Source of the DNA: Arcuatula senhousia
Taxonomy: Eukaryota > Mollusca > Bivalvia > Mytilida > Mytilidae
Length of the DNA: 64,000 bases
Assembly (NCBI GenBank): GCA_963971305.1
Contig: OZ020304.1
Location: 19,016,103-19,080,102, forward strand
Reading direction: 5' to 3'
A model generated the notes under the pieces. It was not told the origin of the DNA and searched no databases. It saw only the letters and a list, made by a program, of their open reading frames with translations. A program made the translations under genes and the position numbers. Positions 10,476 to 20,601 of this stretch are shown here, piece by piece. How positions within the stretch are numbered: position 1 is the stretch's first letter; each line of letters starts with the position of its first letter.

Positions 10476-11391
10476 TTAATTAATTCTTGTTTGCATCAAT
10501 CCTATGTAAATCTTACATTTCGATTCATTAATTAGATTCATTTTGAAATTTACAAAAATTTCTTGCAAATCCTCATCATTATTTGTTGACCTTCGATAAC
10601 GAATGACTTTACCGTGTACAAATGCACGGAAGACATGTTCTTTGCGACAGCTTTTCCTGTGAAGATACAAGAATGAATTTGTTGGTTTAAAATGTGTTTT
10701 CATATCTAACATATTTTCTCGGAAAAATCTCCTCCCTTTGAATAAATGGACATCTAAGAATGTTGTATCTGTCAATGATATTTCATATGTAAACTTAAAA
10801 AAATTATGATGGCTGTTTGCAAGCTCAAAGAAATTCATTAGCTCTTGTTCTGTTCCAAGATATAAAATAAAACCGTCATCCAAATATTGTTAATGTTTAT
10901 AAAAGAAGATGTTTTTCTTGAATTTAAATAATGAAAGAATCTCGTTCATCATTTTGAACATCAATATATTACAAACTTCTGGTGCACAACTGCTTCCAAT
11001 TGCTGAACCAATACATTGCTGGAATAGTTGTCGATTAAATTCAAAAACATTGTTTTCTGAAACAATTTGTAAAAGATTTATCAAATCATCTGTTAAATGG
11101 CTCATCACTTGAAAAAGTGATTTGTTAAAATCATCGTGCGGATAACATTTCATCAATGGGACAGTTTGTGTACATCTGACTTATATCAAAACTGCACAGT
11201 AAATAATTGTTTTGTGGTTTTATCGTTTCAATTTTTGTAATAAAATCTGACGAATCTCGTATATATTTGCTTTGATTTATTACTATTGGCACTAAAAAAT
11301 AGTCAATATAACGACTGATATATTCAGTTAATGTAACAAGAGTTCCAATTTGTGAGATGATTGGCCGCCCAATTATGACATGAACCGCCAC
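10476..11391 (-). pseudogene. Canonical-type Penelope-like reverse transcriptase fragment
   Basis: Minus-strand frames give GRPIISQIGT and SFDISQMYTN (motif A), then FQQCIGSAIGSSCAPEVCN (motif B) and YLDDGFIL (catalytic YxDD, near 10885). Downstream are FFKFTYEISLTDTTFLDVHLF and the tail HVFRAFVHGKVIRYRRSTN. A frameshift lies near 11140 and a TAA codon at 10890 precedes YLDD by one residue. N-terminal parts and any GIY-YIG domain are not seen. This RT is clearly different from the Naiad RT at 5.4-8.4 kb. It shares its C-terminal segment with the plus-strand copy at 18010-18254. Confidence 0.8.
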
Positions 11392-11693
11392 TCATACACC
11401 CCATTGTTTCCTTTGATATATCAAACGGGCAGCTCTTTAATGCAGATGATATTCGCCCACAAATTAATGAAAATCAAGTGTTTAATAATCATAATGCTAG
11501 ATTTTCGATGACTGGCCTTTGAAAAGAAGATCTATCTGCTCAAGTTTATTTGATAAAAATCGGTTGAGGAAATCTGACAAAACTATTACCATCATCTTCG
11601 CTAGCCAAGGGTAACGATCCGCCGCCCCCCTCTTTGTCCAAGCAATTGCCAAATTTTACAAAATTGTCTGAACAAAGCCCGATTTTGAGGCTG

Positions 11694-11911
11694 AAATGCA
11701 ATGAATAAAAATATATTTGGGTGTTTTGGAAAGGGAAATCATCCGCGAAACGAATAATACAAGAAAAAAATGTATCAGATTAATTTGATTTATTAAAAGA
11801 AAATGTTTTAAAGAAAAGGGGGTGGTGAACTGAGTAGTATCATGGGTATCGCCCTTGTGTTTTTTTTTCGTACCGCACATTGTCTCTAACAATATATTGA
11901 TAGAGGGGACC
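11694..11911 (+). repeat. Left inverted repeat flanking the Polinton polymerase relic
   Basis: This matches the reverse complement of 16613-16816 from AAATGCAATGAAT through ATATTTGGGTGTTTTGGAAA, GGGGGTGGTGAA and CGTACCGCACATTG to ATTGATAGAGGGGA, with several indels. It is probably one TIR of the ~5.1 kb element between them. Confidence 0.7.
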
Positions 11912-12413
11912 CGGCTCTCAAATTTATGTTTGTGTAAAAAAAGTTTTCAGGGATCAGACAGTAGATGACCTTGGAGCACAAAATCGAATGGTAATACAGC
12001 TTTAAGCTGTAAACAAAATATCAGACATAAAGCCTTTTGTAATTACTTTGAAATTTGCAATGGAAATTTCAAACATGCATCCATTTTGTTTAAAAAACCA
12101 AAGTACTCGAAGTAAAAGACATAGGAGAATAAAGTATTCATCATATGGTTACAAAAGTAGTAATGCGGGTCACTCTAGGAAAGAATATACTTGATGATCC
12201 CGAGTTCATTCCCATAGGTTCCATGTTAAATAGTTGCTATTTATTGTATTGAAAGAGCCACCCTAAATCTCTAGCATGTGAAGTCGTGTGCAGTCATGCG
12301 GAACGGCGACTCATCCCATAATTTCGTCCTTTTCTGTTGCCCCAGTTTTGTTCGTCTCTCTGGTCTGTATCCCTAACCCTCACCTCTCACCCTTATCCTA
12401 ACCCTTACCTTAA
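11912..12413. other. Noncoding interior with degenerate CCCTAA-like tract
   Basis: No gene. Around 12370-12410 the sequence is a loose run of CCCTAACCCT-like units, continued after the MITE at 12956-12985. It is too degenerate and too short to be a telomere. Confidence 0.5.
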
Positions 12414-12951
12414 GGTTCATCTGTACCTTTCGTTAAAAATGGCGAAATTTTCTACCTATTTTTTAGTATATGCAGAACAAAATCTACAAATAAAATAATA
12501 AAATAAAGCCTAGCTGGACCTAGATATGGTAATTTCTGATTCAATTTCTATCAAGTTTTCATTTTAAATTCCTTAAAAATAAAGATCTCTTTTTTTTTCC
12601 TGTTCAGATTTTAAATTGAAAAAGGACAAACTATCCCTATTGTGCCTCTTTCATGAAACGAGGTGAACACTTTTAGTTAAATCCCTTATTGATAGTTGCA
12701 TGAAATTTGAGGCCACAAGAAAGGGCGAAAGTGATATTAGCCTTAAATCGGGTGTTTTTAAAAGCGGAGAAAAAAGAGATCTCTAAAATAAAGGATTTTT
12801 TCGGGAACACTTCATAGATAAAAGGTAAGAATTTTTAATATCTAGGTCCAGCTACACTTTATATTTCAAATTTATGTGCAGTTTGGGCTGTGCATATACT
12901 GAAAATAGATTAAAAATAACGCCATGTTTTAAAGAAAGGTACAGATGAACC
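12414..12951. mobile_element. 538 bp MITE with TTAA target duplication (piggyBac-like)
   Basis: TTAA occurs immediately outside both ends (12410-12413 and 12952-12955). The ends are GGTTCATCTGTACCTTTC and its reverse complement, and the inverted similarity continues for about 115 bp, including CTAGCTGGACCTAGATAT near 12510 against ATATCTAGGTCCAGCTA near 12839. There is no coding capacity. TTAA targets are characteristic of piggyBac-type transposases; the superfamily call rests on that alone. Confidence 0.75.
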
Positions 12952-12999
12952 TTAACACTAACCCTAAAACTCTAACCCTTTCTACTCTAATCGTTTCTT

Positions 13000-15900
13000 T
13001 TGTTAGTGTCTGTAACAAACTCTGTGATGGTGTTTCCAGGTACTTCGTCGGTTAAGTCTCCCAAGTAGTCTCCCAGTTCTGGTTTCCATTCTCCTGGTTT
13101 CGATGTAAATACGATGGAGTCGGTATCACAATAGAGTGCTCTTGGTAGCTATAAAGTTTGAGTCTGGCCTGGGCAGTAGTGTAGGCGGCTATGACGACAT
13201 TCGTTTTCTGTGATGGTTCGATAAATTCTTCTTTATATTTCCATCTTAGTTCTACCATTTCCTTGTTGACAAACTGGATCCCTGTCACTTCAATTTTATC
13301 GCTGGTTAACTTGTCAAAGTACTTCGAGGGCCCCGTAATGTAAGATGTTTGTTGCATGTTTGATCTCTGTCCAAATTTGCCCCAAAAGCTGTTCAACATC
13401 AATTTGGCTAATGATCTGATGTCGGGGTTCTTTTCTATCTTGTTATAGTCTAACTGTATCCCTTCCTTTTCCTCGTAGACCTCGATGTATTGCTGTTTAG
13501 ACTCTTCAGATTGGCACCACTCCGGCCACCCACTAGCTTCTTGTTTCATTTTCAGGAAGGTGTTGATGTAGTCAGTGAAGAGGCCCCTAGATTTCCTTTC
13601 GGGATTGTATATTTCAACTTTTGTAAAATGCAATACTTCCTAGATGTTTAGGATGGAATATCCCTTTTCCAAGGCTTTCTTCAGTTCATCCGTGACCCAG
13701 GTTCCCGTAATGGCTCTTTCTGTTTCAGGATGTTTACAAGGTTCTTGCTGGCAGGTTTCCGTACAGGTACGACATAGCGGGAACATCAGTTTGTTGTTGA
13801 TCTTGGCGGGTAAAACGGGAATGCGTAGGTTTTTGGGTGGTAGTACTTTACATTTAACCAATCCTTCGTACTCGTTGATGTCACCAAAGTTTTCTGTGAT
13901 GATGATGGGATGTCCATTGGGTACTTTTCCAGTTTTGTTGACAAATGGTAGAGTGAGGTCACGTCATAGTAGTTGATACTGTCCTCCCCTGCCAACTTGT
14001 ATAATGTGAATGTCTCTGTTCTACCTCCATAGAAAGCCTCGCGTGGTTCAAATGCTGAGATCATCTCTAGGGAATTAACATAAGCACGAAGTGTCGGATC
14101 TTGTTCTATCTCTTTATCGAAATCACATTTCCATTTCTCTATATAGGTATATCCCTCATGCTGAAGGTATTTCTTCTTCTCTAGGGTCCGTTGATGTAGA
14201 TCATTCATAAACATGTTATTGACGGCGTTGATGGTCTCTTTGAAATAGCATCTGAGACAGCCGTGCCAGTAACAGCCGTGAAATTCATATACGGTTCCAT
14301 TGTCTTATCCGTTTACTCTGTAGGGTCCAATCTGCTTTTCTCCTCCATTTTGGGCGTGTTGAATTCTTAAATCTTTCTTTCCTGCTATATTCTTTATCCA
14401 CTTCATAGCTTTGATGGAGTGCGTATGGTCTGGTCGATATCCTTGCGCTGGGAAGAGTCCTATGGTATCCGGTTGTAGAAACTTGGATCGGAAGACAAGG
14501 TTGCAGGCGGATGCTATAGTGATACTCTCCTGGAAAGGGTCGATTGGGGTTCCGTCTAAGGTGTCCATGAACAGTTGTCGGAAGGGTAAACAGGCTTTCC
14601 TCAGGATGTCCACGTCTGTGATGCAGTACTTCAGTAGTTCTTCTTGGAAATCAAAGGGATCGTCTTTGTGGTCTTCGTACCATTTCATGAATGTTTCGCT
14701 GTCTAATGCTTTCATTCCATCGGGGTTGTAGAAACGAATTTCGGGTAGAGTCCCTAGTTGGGAGTTCTGGTTTTCCTTTCTATTAAACAGATGTGGAAAG
14801 TATCCTTTGTGGAGTTCTTCGAATCTAAACATTTTCGGGAGCTTGGCTAAGGCAGTGGGTAGAAAGTTGAAGGAATCTATCATCCGTATGTTGCAGTTTT
14901 GAATCGTAACAGACATGTTCTTGGCGCCGTTGGGGATGATCCTGGGCTGAATTCCATGATGAAACAGGTATTGCAGAACTGAGATGGAATCGTATCCTTT
15001 AAAGATTTGACAGATAACGGTGGAGTTCTTGTTGTCTCCGGAAATAGCCAATTGCAAAAGTCGTTGTTGGTGTTGTGTCCTCTAAAGATCAGTTGGTTTT
15101 GTCCACAGTGTTTACAGCTATTCTCTTCAGTTACTTCCTCTTCCATGCACTTGGTACACACTTTATGGTCCACGCATAAGTTGGGTCGGTGCTCCATGGC
15201 TCCACAGGTACTGGCTTTACAGTGTGAACATCTTCCGTCGGGTGTCAGGTTGGTATCCCATTTCGCACTTTACGAGGTCGTCTTGTGTGCATTCAAAATC
15301 TAAGAAAATATAGGTTTGTTTTTCTGGAGGAACTTTAAAATTTGATTACTATGGGTGTTATGTAACACTGATGGTCTGGATAGCAGTACTTTTTACAGGA
15401 TGGACAGTTCATCTCGCCACACACGTGCTCGCTTTTCCGTATCTCCATGTTGACGGTGTGGCCACAGTCTTTACACTTGAAGTACCATCTACACGTTGAG
15501 TTTTCTTTGTTTGTTCTAAATGGAGTTGGAAGCACTCTTTTCTTTTAAAGTTTCTATCAAAATGGCTACAGTTGATCCAGTCCTCCTCGCAGGGTTCGTG
15601 AATCTTCTTGCAAAGGATGCATGAGTTGTTACAGGCATGACCTTTCTTCGTATTATATCCTTTTTTACATCTCTGACAGTAATAAGCTCTAGTTAAGAAT
15701 CCTGTCATGGTAGCAATGACATCGTAATGGTCGTCGTGGTGGTAAAGGTAGATCTTCTTTTCCGCTTCTGGTTCCTCATAGATAATCCCATTGAAGTAGT
15801 CCTTCGAAAAAACGGTTATTTGATATTCCGACAGTACAGCTTGGAATCTTTTAAGTTCTTCGATGCCACATGGTCCTTTTGGTACATAGGCTTTCTCGTG

Positions 15901-16330
15901 TAGTTGAAGGGCCAAGTATTCTTGCATGTATTTTCCATGTCAGATGCTCCCATTTTGAGTGTTTATCAATTCTGGCTTTAGCGGTGACAATGGCCCTTGC
16001 ACAGCACAGCTCGTCTCGGTTCTGGATTCTGATGAAACTTTGTTAATCTTTAAGCATTCTGTCGAGATCAACGTAGTTGCCTCTTTTGCGCCCAGATCCC
16101 TCGGGAATAGATACGTGAAGGATATCTAATGCTAAACTTCCATCCAGGACAAACTCTTCGTGGGATTGTAATACCCTCTCTATTTCCTTTAGTAGTAGTT
16201 CAGTCGTCAGGTCCTTGAGTTGTAGTAAGGGCAGGGCGATTGGGAAATCTAACGAGTTGGTTTGTATCGTCAGTTTCACAAGATCTTGTTCTTTCATCTC
16301 TTCTCCAATGGTTTGCAAGATGGAGTCGAA
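13000..16330 (-). pseudogene. Protein-primed type-B DNA polymerase (Polinton/Maverick PolB) relic
   Basis: At least seven frame changes break the gene, but the order of blocks is intact. 16318-16043 is the N-terminal region, followed by a long Cys-rich region (15927-15200). Exonuclease motif I (LDFECT) lies near 15290, and FKGYDS, fitting exonuclease II, near 15000. The 250-residue block at 15057-14305 matches DNA_pol_B_2 (HGIQPRIIPNGAKNMSV, YCITDVDIL, ITIASACN). Then come AFYGGRT and DVTSLYH near 13950 (motif A; His where Pro is usual), LAKLMLNSFWGKFG near 13400 (motif B), and YCDTDSIVF near 13110 (motif C, one frame away from its neighbours). It would replicate a linear transposon. Because such elements are virus-related, I describe the breaks only. 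Confidence 0.85.
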
Positions 16331-16399
16331 TACTCGTGATGGAAGGCATGTTTGTGACTTCGAATTCCTTAAAGGTGACGGATGTTACAACAAAGTTTC

Positions 16400-16500
16400 A
16401 AACAATAAATTTTCTTACGCCTGACGCGCGTTTCGTCCATTCACGACTCGTCAGAGGCGCTCTACCAATTCTTTTTTTAAAAGACAAACTACATCCAGAC
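16400..16500. repeat. GACGCGCGTTTCGTC-type dispersed repeat
   Basis: The stretch CTGACGCGCGTTTCGTCC followed by ACTCGTCAGAGGCGCTC resembles a repeat I recall as widespread in bivalve DNA. Only one copy occurs here, so the call rests on memory, not on comparison within the window. Confidence 0.3.
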
Positions 16501-16612
16501 TATGAAGAACATTGACAATAAAATCAAAAATACCAAACGGGAAAACCCAAATTATGACTAAGACCAACCCATTCCTGGGGTAGGTAGAACCTTAGGGCAC
16601 AGGGACTTGCTC

Positions 16613-16816
16613 CCCTCTATCAATATTTTGTTAGAGTCAATGTGCGGTACGAAAAAAGCACAAGGGAGATACTACTTTCACCACCCCCTTTTCTTCAATT
16701 CAAATTTCTTTCATCATTTCATTAATCTCATACATTTTTCTGTTTAATTCGTTTCATGGATGATTTGCCTTTCCAAAACACCCAAATATATCTTCATTCA
16801 TTGCATTTTGCAATAC
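16613..16816 (-). repeat. Right inverted repeat flanking the Polinton relic
   Basis: Reverse-complement partner of 11694-11911. It carries the same CCACCCCCTTTTCTT and CAAAACACCCAAATATAT blocks. Confidence 0.7.
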
Positions 16817-16829
16817 ATTAATTCAAAAA

Positions 16830-17625
16830 CAACCTTATGGAAATAAAAAACTGGCTTAAAAACCTTTTGAAAAAAGGATACGAATTCAATGTTTTAGTAA
16901 AATCTTTGCATTTGGTATGTTTTGGCAGAAATATTGATAGCTTGATAGTATCAAAAACGTATTTAAAACGTTAAATTTTTCACCTTTTATCCACTGTATT
17001 ATTTATAAGCACCACAGCGATCAAGTATGTCGGTTCTGTATGGTGATACAACTCTTAATCATTCATTGTTTTGACGTGGGGTGTCGGATTTAGAACTGAT
17101 GTATTTGATTCTTTTACATCAATCGATAAATGTTTCTTAGCTAGTTGTCAGTAACTTCGAGTGTTCTCAAGAGAGTTCCTCCTTGTCTTGTTGTTTTCGT
17201 ACAGTATTTTGTCTTAGGTTCTCTCTTGTTGAATTGAACTTTTGTCGATTGAGTTTTACAGTGTGTTTTATATGTAGCTTTGTGCAAGCTTATCAATAGG
17301 GGGAAGGTTGGATCCAAAAAACTAGTTTAACCCCGCCACATTTTATATGTGCCTGTCCTAAGCCAGGAAACTTTGCCAAAGCCTTTGTTTGTCCTTGTCA
17401 TTCTATGTTAACTGTTTTATGTCAAGAATTGAGTCTTTCGTTGATGATTTAGGGATTGGTTTTGATACTTTTGTATTGTATTATAAGTCTTGGGCCAATG
17501 CAAGACGGTAAGCAGTGACCTATGGTCATGTTGAAGACTGCTTGCTGTTTTCCGTTGTGATTTTTTGAATTGCTGTTTGTTTATGTTTGTTGTGTCGCGT
17601 ACACTTATTCCACATCTCAATATCA
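16830..17625 (-). repeat. ~780 bp repeat A', likely 5' pseudo-LTR of the interrupted PLE
   Basis: Direct copy of 9349-10130. A 17-base insertion near 17432 (TCTTTCGTTGATGA) and a few substitutions distinguish it. A second copy of the structured motif lies at 17298-17366. Confidence 0.8.
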
Positions 17626-17639
17626 TATATTAAGGCACT

Positions 17640-18009
17640 TGAACGTTGATAAAACATTAAAGTGCCTGCTGGGCAGTACCGGGCATTATCATGACTTTAA
17701 AAAGATAAATTGCGATATTTAATTTTAGGAATTGAGATAAGATAACTCAGTTTTAACCTAAAAAAGTAAATATCGCGATAATTTTTCGCAATAACCCTTT
17801 ATGTTAATGATTGATATTGGCATCGACAGGCCAAAATTTGCGATAAAAATAATATTTTATCATGACAAACGTCAAGATTATCTCGACGATTTGCGATAAA
17901 TTATCGTGACTACAAGAGGTAAAATTCGTATTATGTCGACAAAATCACCAAATTATCACGACTTCTCAAGATAAATTATCGCAACATATTTCTTTCGCGA
18001 TGACAGAAA
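17640..18009. repeat. AT-rich block with recurrent GCGATAAATTATCG-like palindromes
   Basis: The words TTGCGATA, ATCGCGATAA and GCGATAAATTATCG recur at least seven times in 300 bp in both orientations, among TATCATGAC and TATCACGAC variants. It is noncoding and lies between repeat A' and the plus-strand PLE fragment. Confidence 0.55.
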
Positions 18010-18254
18010 TAGACTTCCATAATAACATTCTTAGATGTCCATTTATTCAAAGGGAGAAGATTTTCCCGAGAAAATATGTTAGATATGAAAACACATTTTA
18101 AAACAACAAATTCATTCTTGTATCTTCACAGGAAAAGCTGTCACAAAGAACATGTCTTCCGTGCATTTGTACACGGTGAAGTCATTCGATGGTCAACAAA
18201 TAATGATGAGGATTTGCAAGAAATTCTTGTAAATTTCAAAATGAATCTAATTAA
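18010..18254 (+). pseudogene. PLE reverse transcriptase C-terminal fragment, 5' part
   Basis: The frame gives LDMKTHFKTTNSFLYLHRKS, HVFRAFVHGEVIRWSTNNDE and ILVNFKMNLI, nearly the same as the minus-strand copy at 10476-10760. It continues after the inserted element at 20176 (KRGYKECEINKCFN). Removing 18255-20175 and one TAA restores an uninterrupted frame across the site. Confidence 0.8.
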
Positions 18255-20175
18255 GGGACATATCATTTTTTATCTGGGAGGGTGGGCTGGTCAAAAAGTA
18301 GGGGGGATCAATTTTATTTTTCTTGATAGATAAGGGGGGGTCAGCTTTTTTTATAACTTTAAAGAGGGGGATCAATTTAATTGTGCAATATTTTTATAAT
18401 TAAAATAAAAAGGGGGTTTATTTTTTTTAAATTTCAGTACTGCATGTTTACACTGTATACCCTCCAAATCCATTTAACATGGTACAATTGAAAGTTATAT
18501 TGTTACCTCTGGCCTTATTGACCCTTATTAACGTGTTCAGCTTTCTTTGCTTCGAATGAACTTTTTGTGGGATGTGTTCTATATCAAAGTGACAATGTGT
18601 TTTTTTTTCTTTCAAAAAGGTTACCAGAGGATAGTTTCTATTGCTAACAATTTTTGTCTCCCGAGGGAAAGGCTATCTTAGAAAATTTTAGGGGTGGGAT
18701 AAGTGCCGTTTTCGATTTGAATTCATATCCCAATTTAAAATCTTAAATCTTTTTATCGAATATTAAAAATGATACCCAATTTTATATAAACTTTTCTTAA
18801 AACTATACCCATTTTAATATATTTTTTAGAAAATCTATCCAATCATACCCATGTTTTTGGCAAATCAAGATTTAATCTTTGTTATCCTTTATATTGTGAA
18901 GTTCATCACTTGTATGGCCGAATTGAACCAATACCACTTGATAAAACTAGAATACTGACAAAGTCAGAAAGGGCCCCGCGGCAAAAAAATCTAATTGTTT
19001 TCAAAATCATACGAACTTTGATTATAACCACCAAGGCATGTTCCATGGAATGTGTATGAAACTTCAGAGCTGTATTGTTAATAGCCTTAGTGTTCACTAA
19101 GTCCAATTCTCAAAATCTGTGATTTTCGATAAAAAATAAGTTTTTTTTTTCAAAAATATTGAACAGATTTGCACGAAATTTTAATATGCAAATCATGACA
19201 TGCTACTTAGAAGCTGTATAAGGTTTCTGAACTGTATTGTTAACAGTTTTTGAGTTTTAGTGTTCACAAAGTCCAATTCTCAAAATCTGTGATTTTCGAT
19301 AAAAAATTAAGTTTTTTTCCAAATATATTTCACATTTTTGCATTAAATTTTAATATGCAAATTATGACATGCTACTTAGTAGCTGTACAAAATTTCAGAA
19401 CTGTGGTGTTAATAGTTTTTGAGTTTTAGTGTTAACAAGAATTGTTGACAGACAGACAGACGGACAAAGTGAAAACTATAGGGCGTCCGCATTCGAGGCT
19501 TTTCCAGAAACTGTTTAAAAGGCAAGGTGCTTCAGTTTTACAAATTGTGGCGTTCTAAATGACTTTCAGACCGGGCATGCCACTACTTCCTGTTTCGGAC
19601 TGGCCTGTTATGAAACTTTTTGTCAAGCTTTTCTAAGAAATCGTACATAAAAATGACTTGGTAGGGTAGTTCAGTGTCATGAATTCTATGTCCTTTGCAA
19701 CTTTCGATCCTGTTATGACATGCACTACTTCGAATTCCTGTTTGAGACTGAGCAAAAATGAAAATTTTGTCAAGTGTGTCTCAGAAACCTCATATGAGTT
19801 CGCCCAGGTTGTTCAGTATGATCAAATGTATGTCAATCCTTAGTGGTGTTTAGGTCTGTCAGACTATAACCCCCTGTTTGAGCCCTACATACATTCTTAA
19901 TTTCTTTCGGTTCAGCACAATACTAGCTCCAATCCCTACCAAATTTTATATGCCAATTGATTAACATGTCTAGTGTTATTATCTAAAGTAAATTACATGC
20001 ATACCGTTATTTGAATTTTATTTTATATGTAAAAAGGGGGGATCAATTTTTTTACAACTGGAAGAGGGGGGATCTAAAAATATCTTTACATTTCAGTGGG
20101 GGGTTCAAAATTTTTTTCAACTTTCAATTCTAAATGACCAGCCCCCCCCCTCCCAGGTAAAAAATGATATGTCCC
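18255..20175. mobile_element. 1,921 bp nonautonomous Harbinger-like element with TAA target duplication
   Basis: The ends read GGGACATATCATTTTTTA and its reverse complement, with inverted similarity over about 40 bp (to GGCTGGTCA). TAA is duplicated at 18252-18254 and 20176-20178. Three-base TWA targets and G-rich termini fit PIF/Harbinger. The interior has no transposase. Subterminal GGGGGATCAATTTT repeats occur in inverted orientation (18300-18375 and 20035-20075), and a two-copy tandem repeat lies near 19050-19440. Its insertion splits a PLE RT coding region cleanly. Confidence 0.75.
19050..19440 (+). repeat. Tandem repeat, period about 175 bp, inside the Harbinger-like element
   Basis: The block CCAATTCTCAAAATCTGTGA ... 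TTTTAATATGCAAATCATGA ... GTGTTCAC occurs at about 19080-19265 and again at 19265-19435 with modest divergence. A short (ACAG)n-like stretch, GACAGACAGACAGACGGAC, follows. Confidence 0.75.
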
Positions 20176-20230
20176 TAAAAGAGGATACAAAGAATGTGAA
20201 ATAAATAAATGCTTCAATGATGCATTATGA
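20176..20230 (+). pseudogene. PLE RT fragment, 3' continuation
   Basis: This encodes KRGYKECEINKCFND in the frame continued from 18254. It is cut off by LINE sequence starting about 20227. Confidence 0.7.
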
Positions 20231-20601
20231 GTGATCTTAGATCTTTAATTAAAACAGAAGACAGTAAACTTGTTAATTTAAATTTGCATATAGTTGGTTT
20301 AGCGGGGACACATCTTACAAATGGTGATGACATCAGAGTTGAAGGATATTCATGGTTTGGAAACAACCGTAAACAAATACACGTGCATGCACGGTGTGGC
20401 TCTGGTGGTGTTGGTGTATTAGTTAGAAATGATGTTATAAATAATTTTAATTGTTGTAAAATTGATGATTCAAATGATGGTATTTCATGGTTGTGTTTTT
20501 CAGATAAATGGAATGATAATTTTAAGTTTTACATATGTGTGATTTATTTGCCGCCAGAAAATTCGGCAAGGTCAGTTAATATACATGAATTTTTAGATTG
20601 A
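20227..20601 (+). pseudogene. LINE endonuclease (APE-type) domain fragment
   Basis: The 124-residue frame has HIVGLAGTHLTN (the ET/H motif region; the usual catalytic Glu of ETH appears as Gly), GGVGVLVRND, and FYICVIYLPPEN. These are typical of the apurinic-like endonuclease of non-LTR retrotransposons. The frame ends soon after NIHEFLD. The N-terminus and the last catalytic motifs are missing. The first copy of the ~9.5 kb tandem duplication starts inside this domain at 20361. Confidence 0.75.

Larger units (their letters stand above)
11694..16816 (-). mobile_element. Polinton/Maverick deletion derivative
   Basis: About 200 bp inverted repeats bound a segment whose only gene is a decayed protein-primed type-B DNA polymerase. 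Polintons normally also carry an integrase, packaging ATPase, protease and capsid genes; none is visible here. The right end is only 14 bp from repeat A' (16830). The left end follows the PLE RT, so the element appears inserted into a PLE. I could not identify a 6 bp target duplication or the usual AG terminus. Confidence 0.55.

Noticed and set aside
12361..12985. Telomeric repeat block
   Set aside because: Only a few irregular CCCTAA-like units, interrupted by a MITE and embedded in a Polinton remnant.
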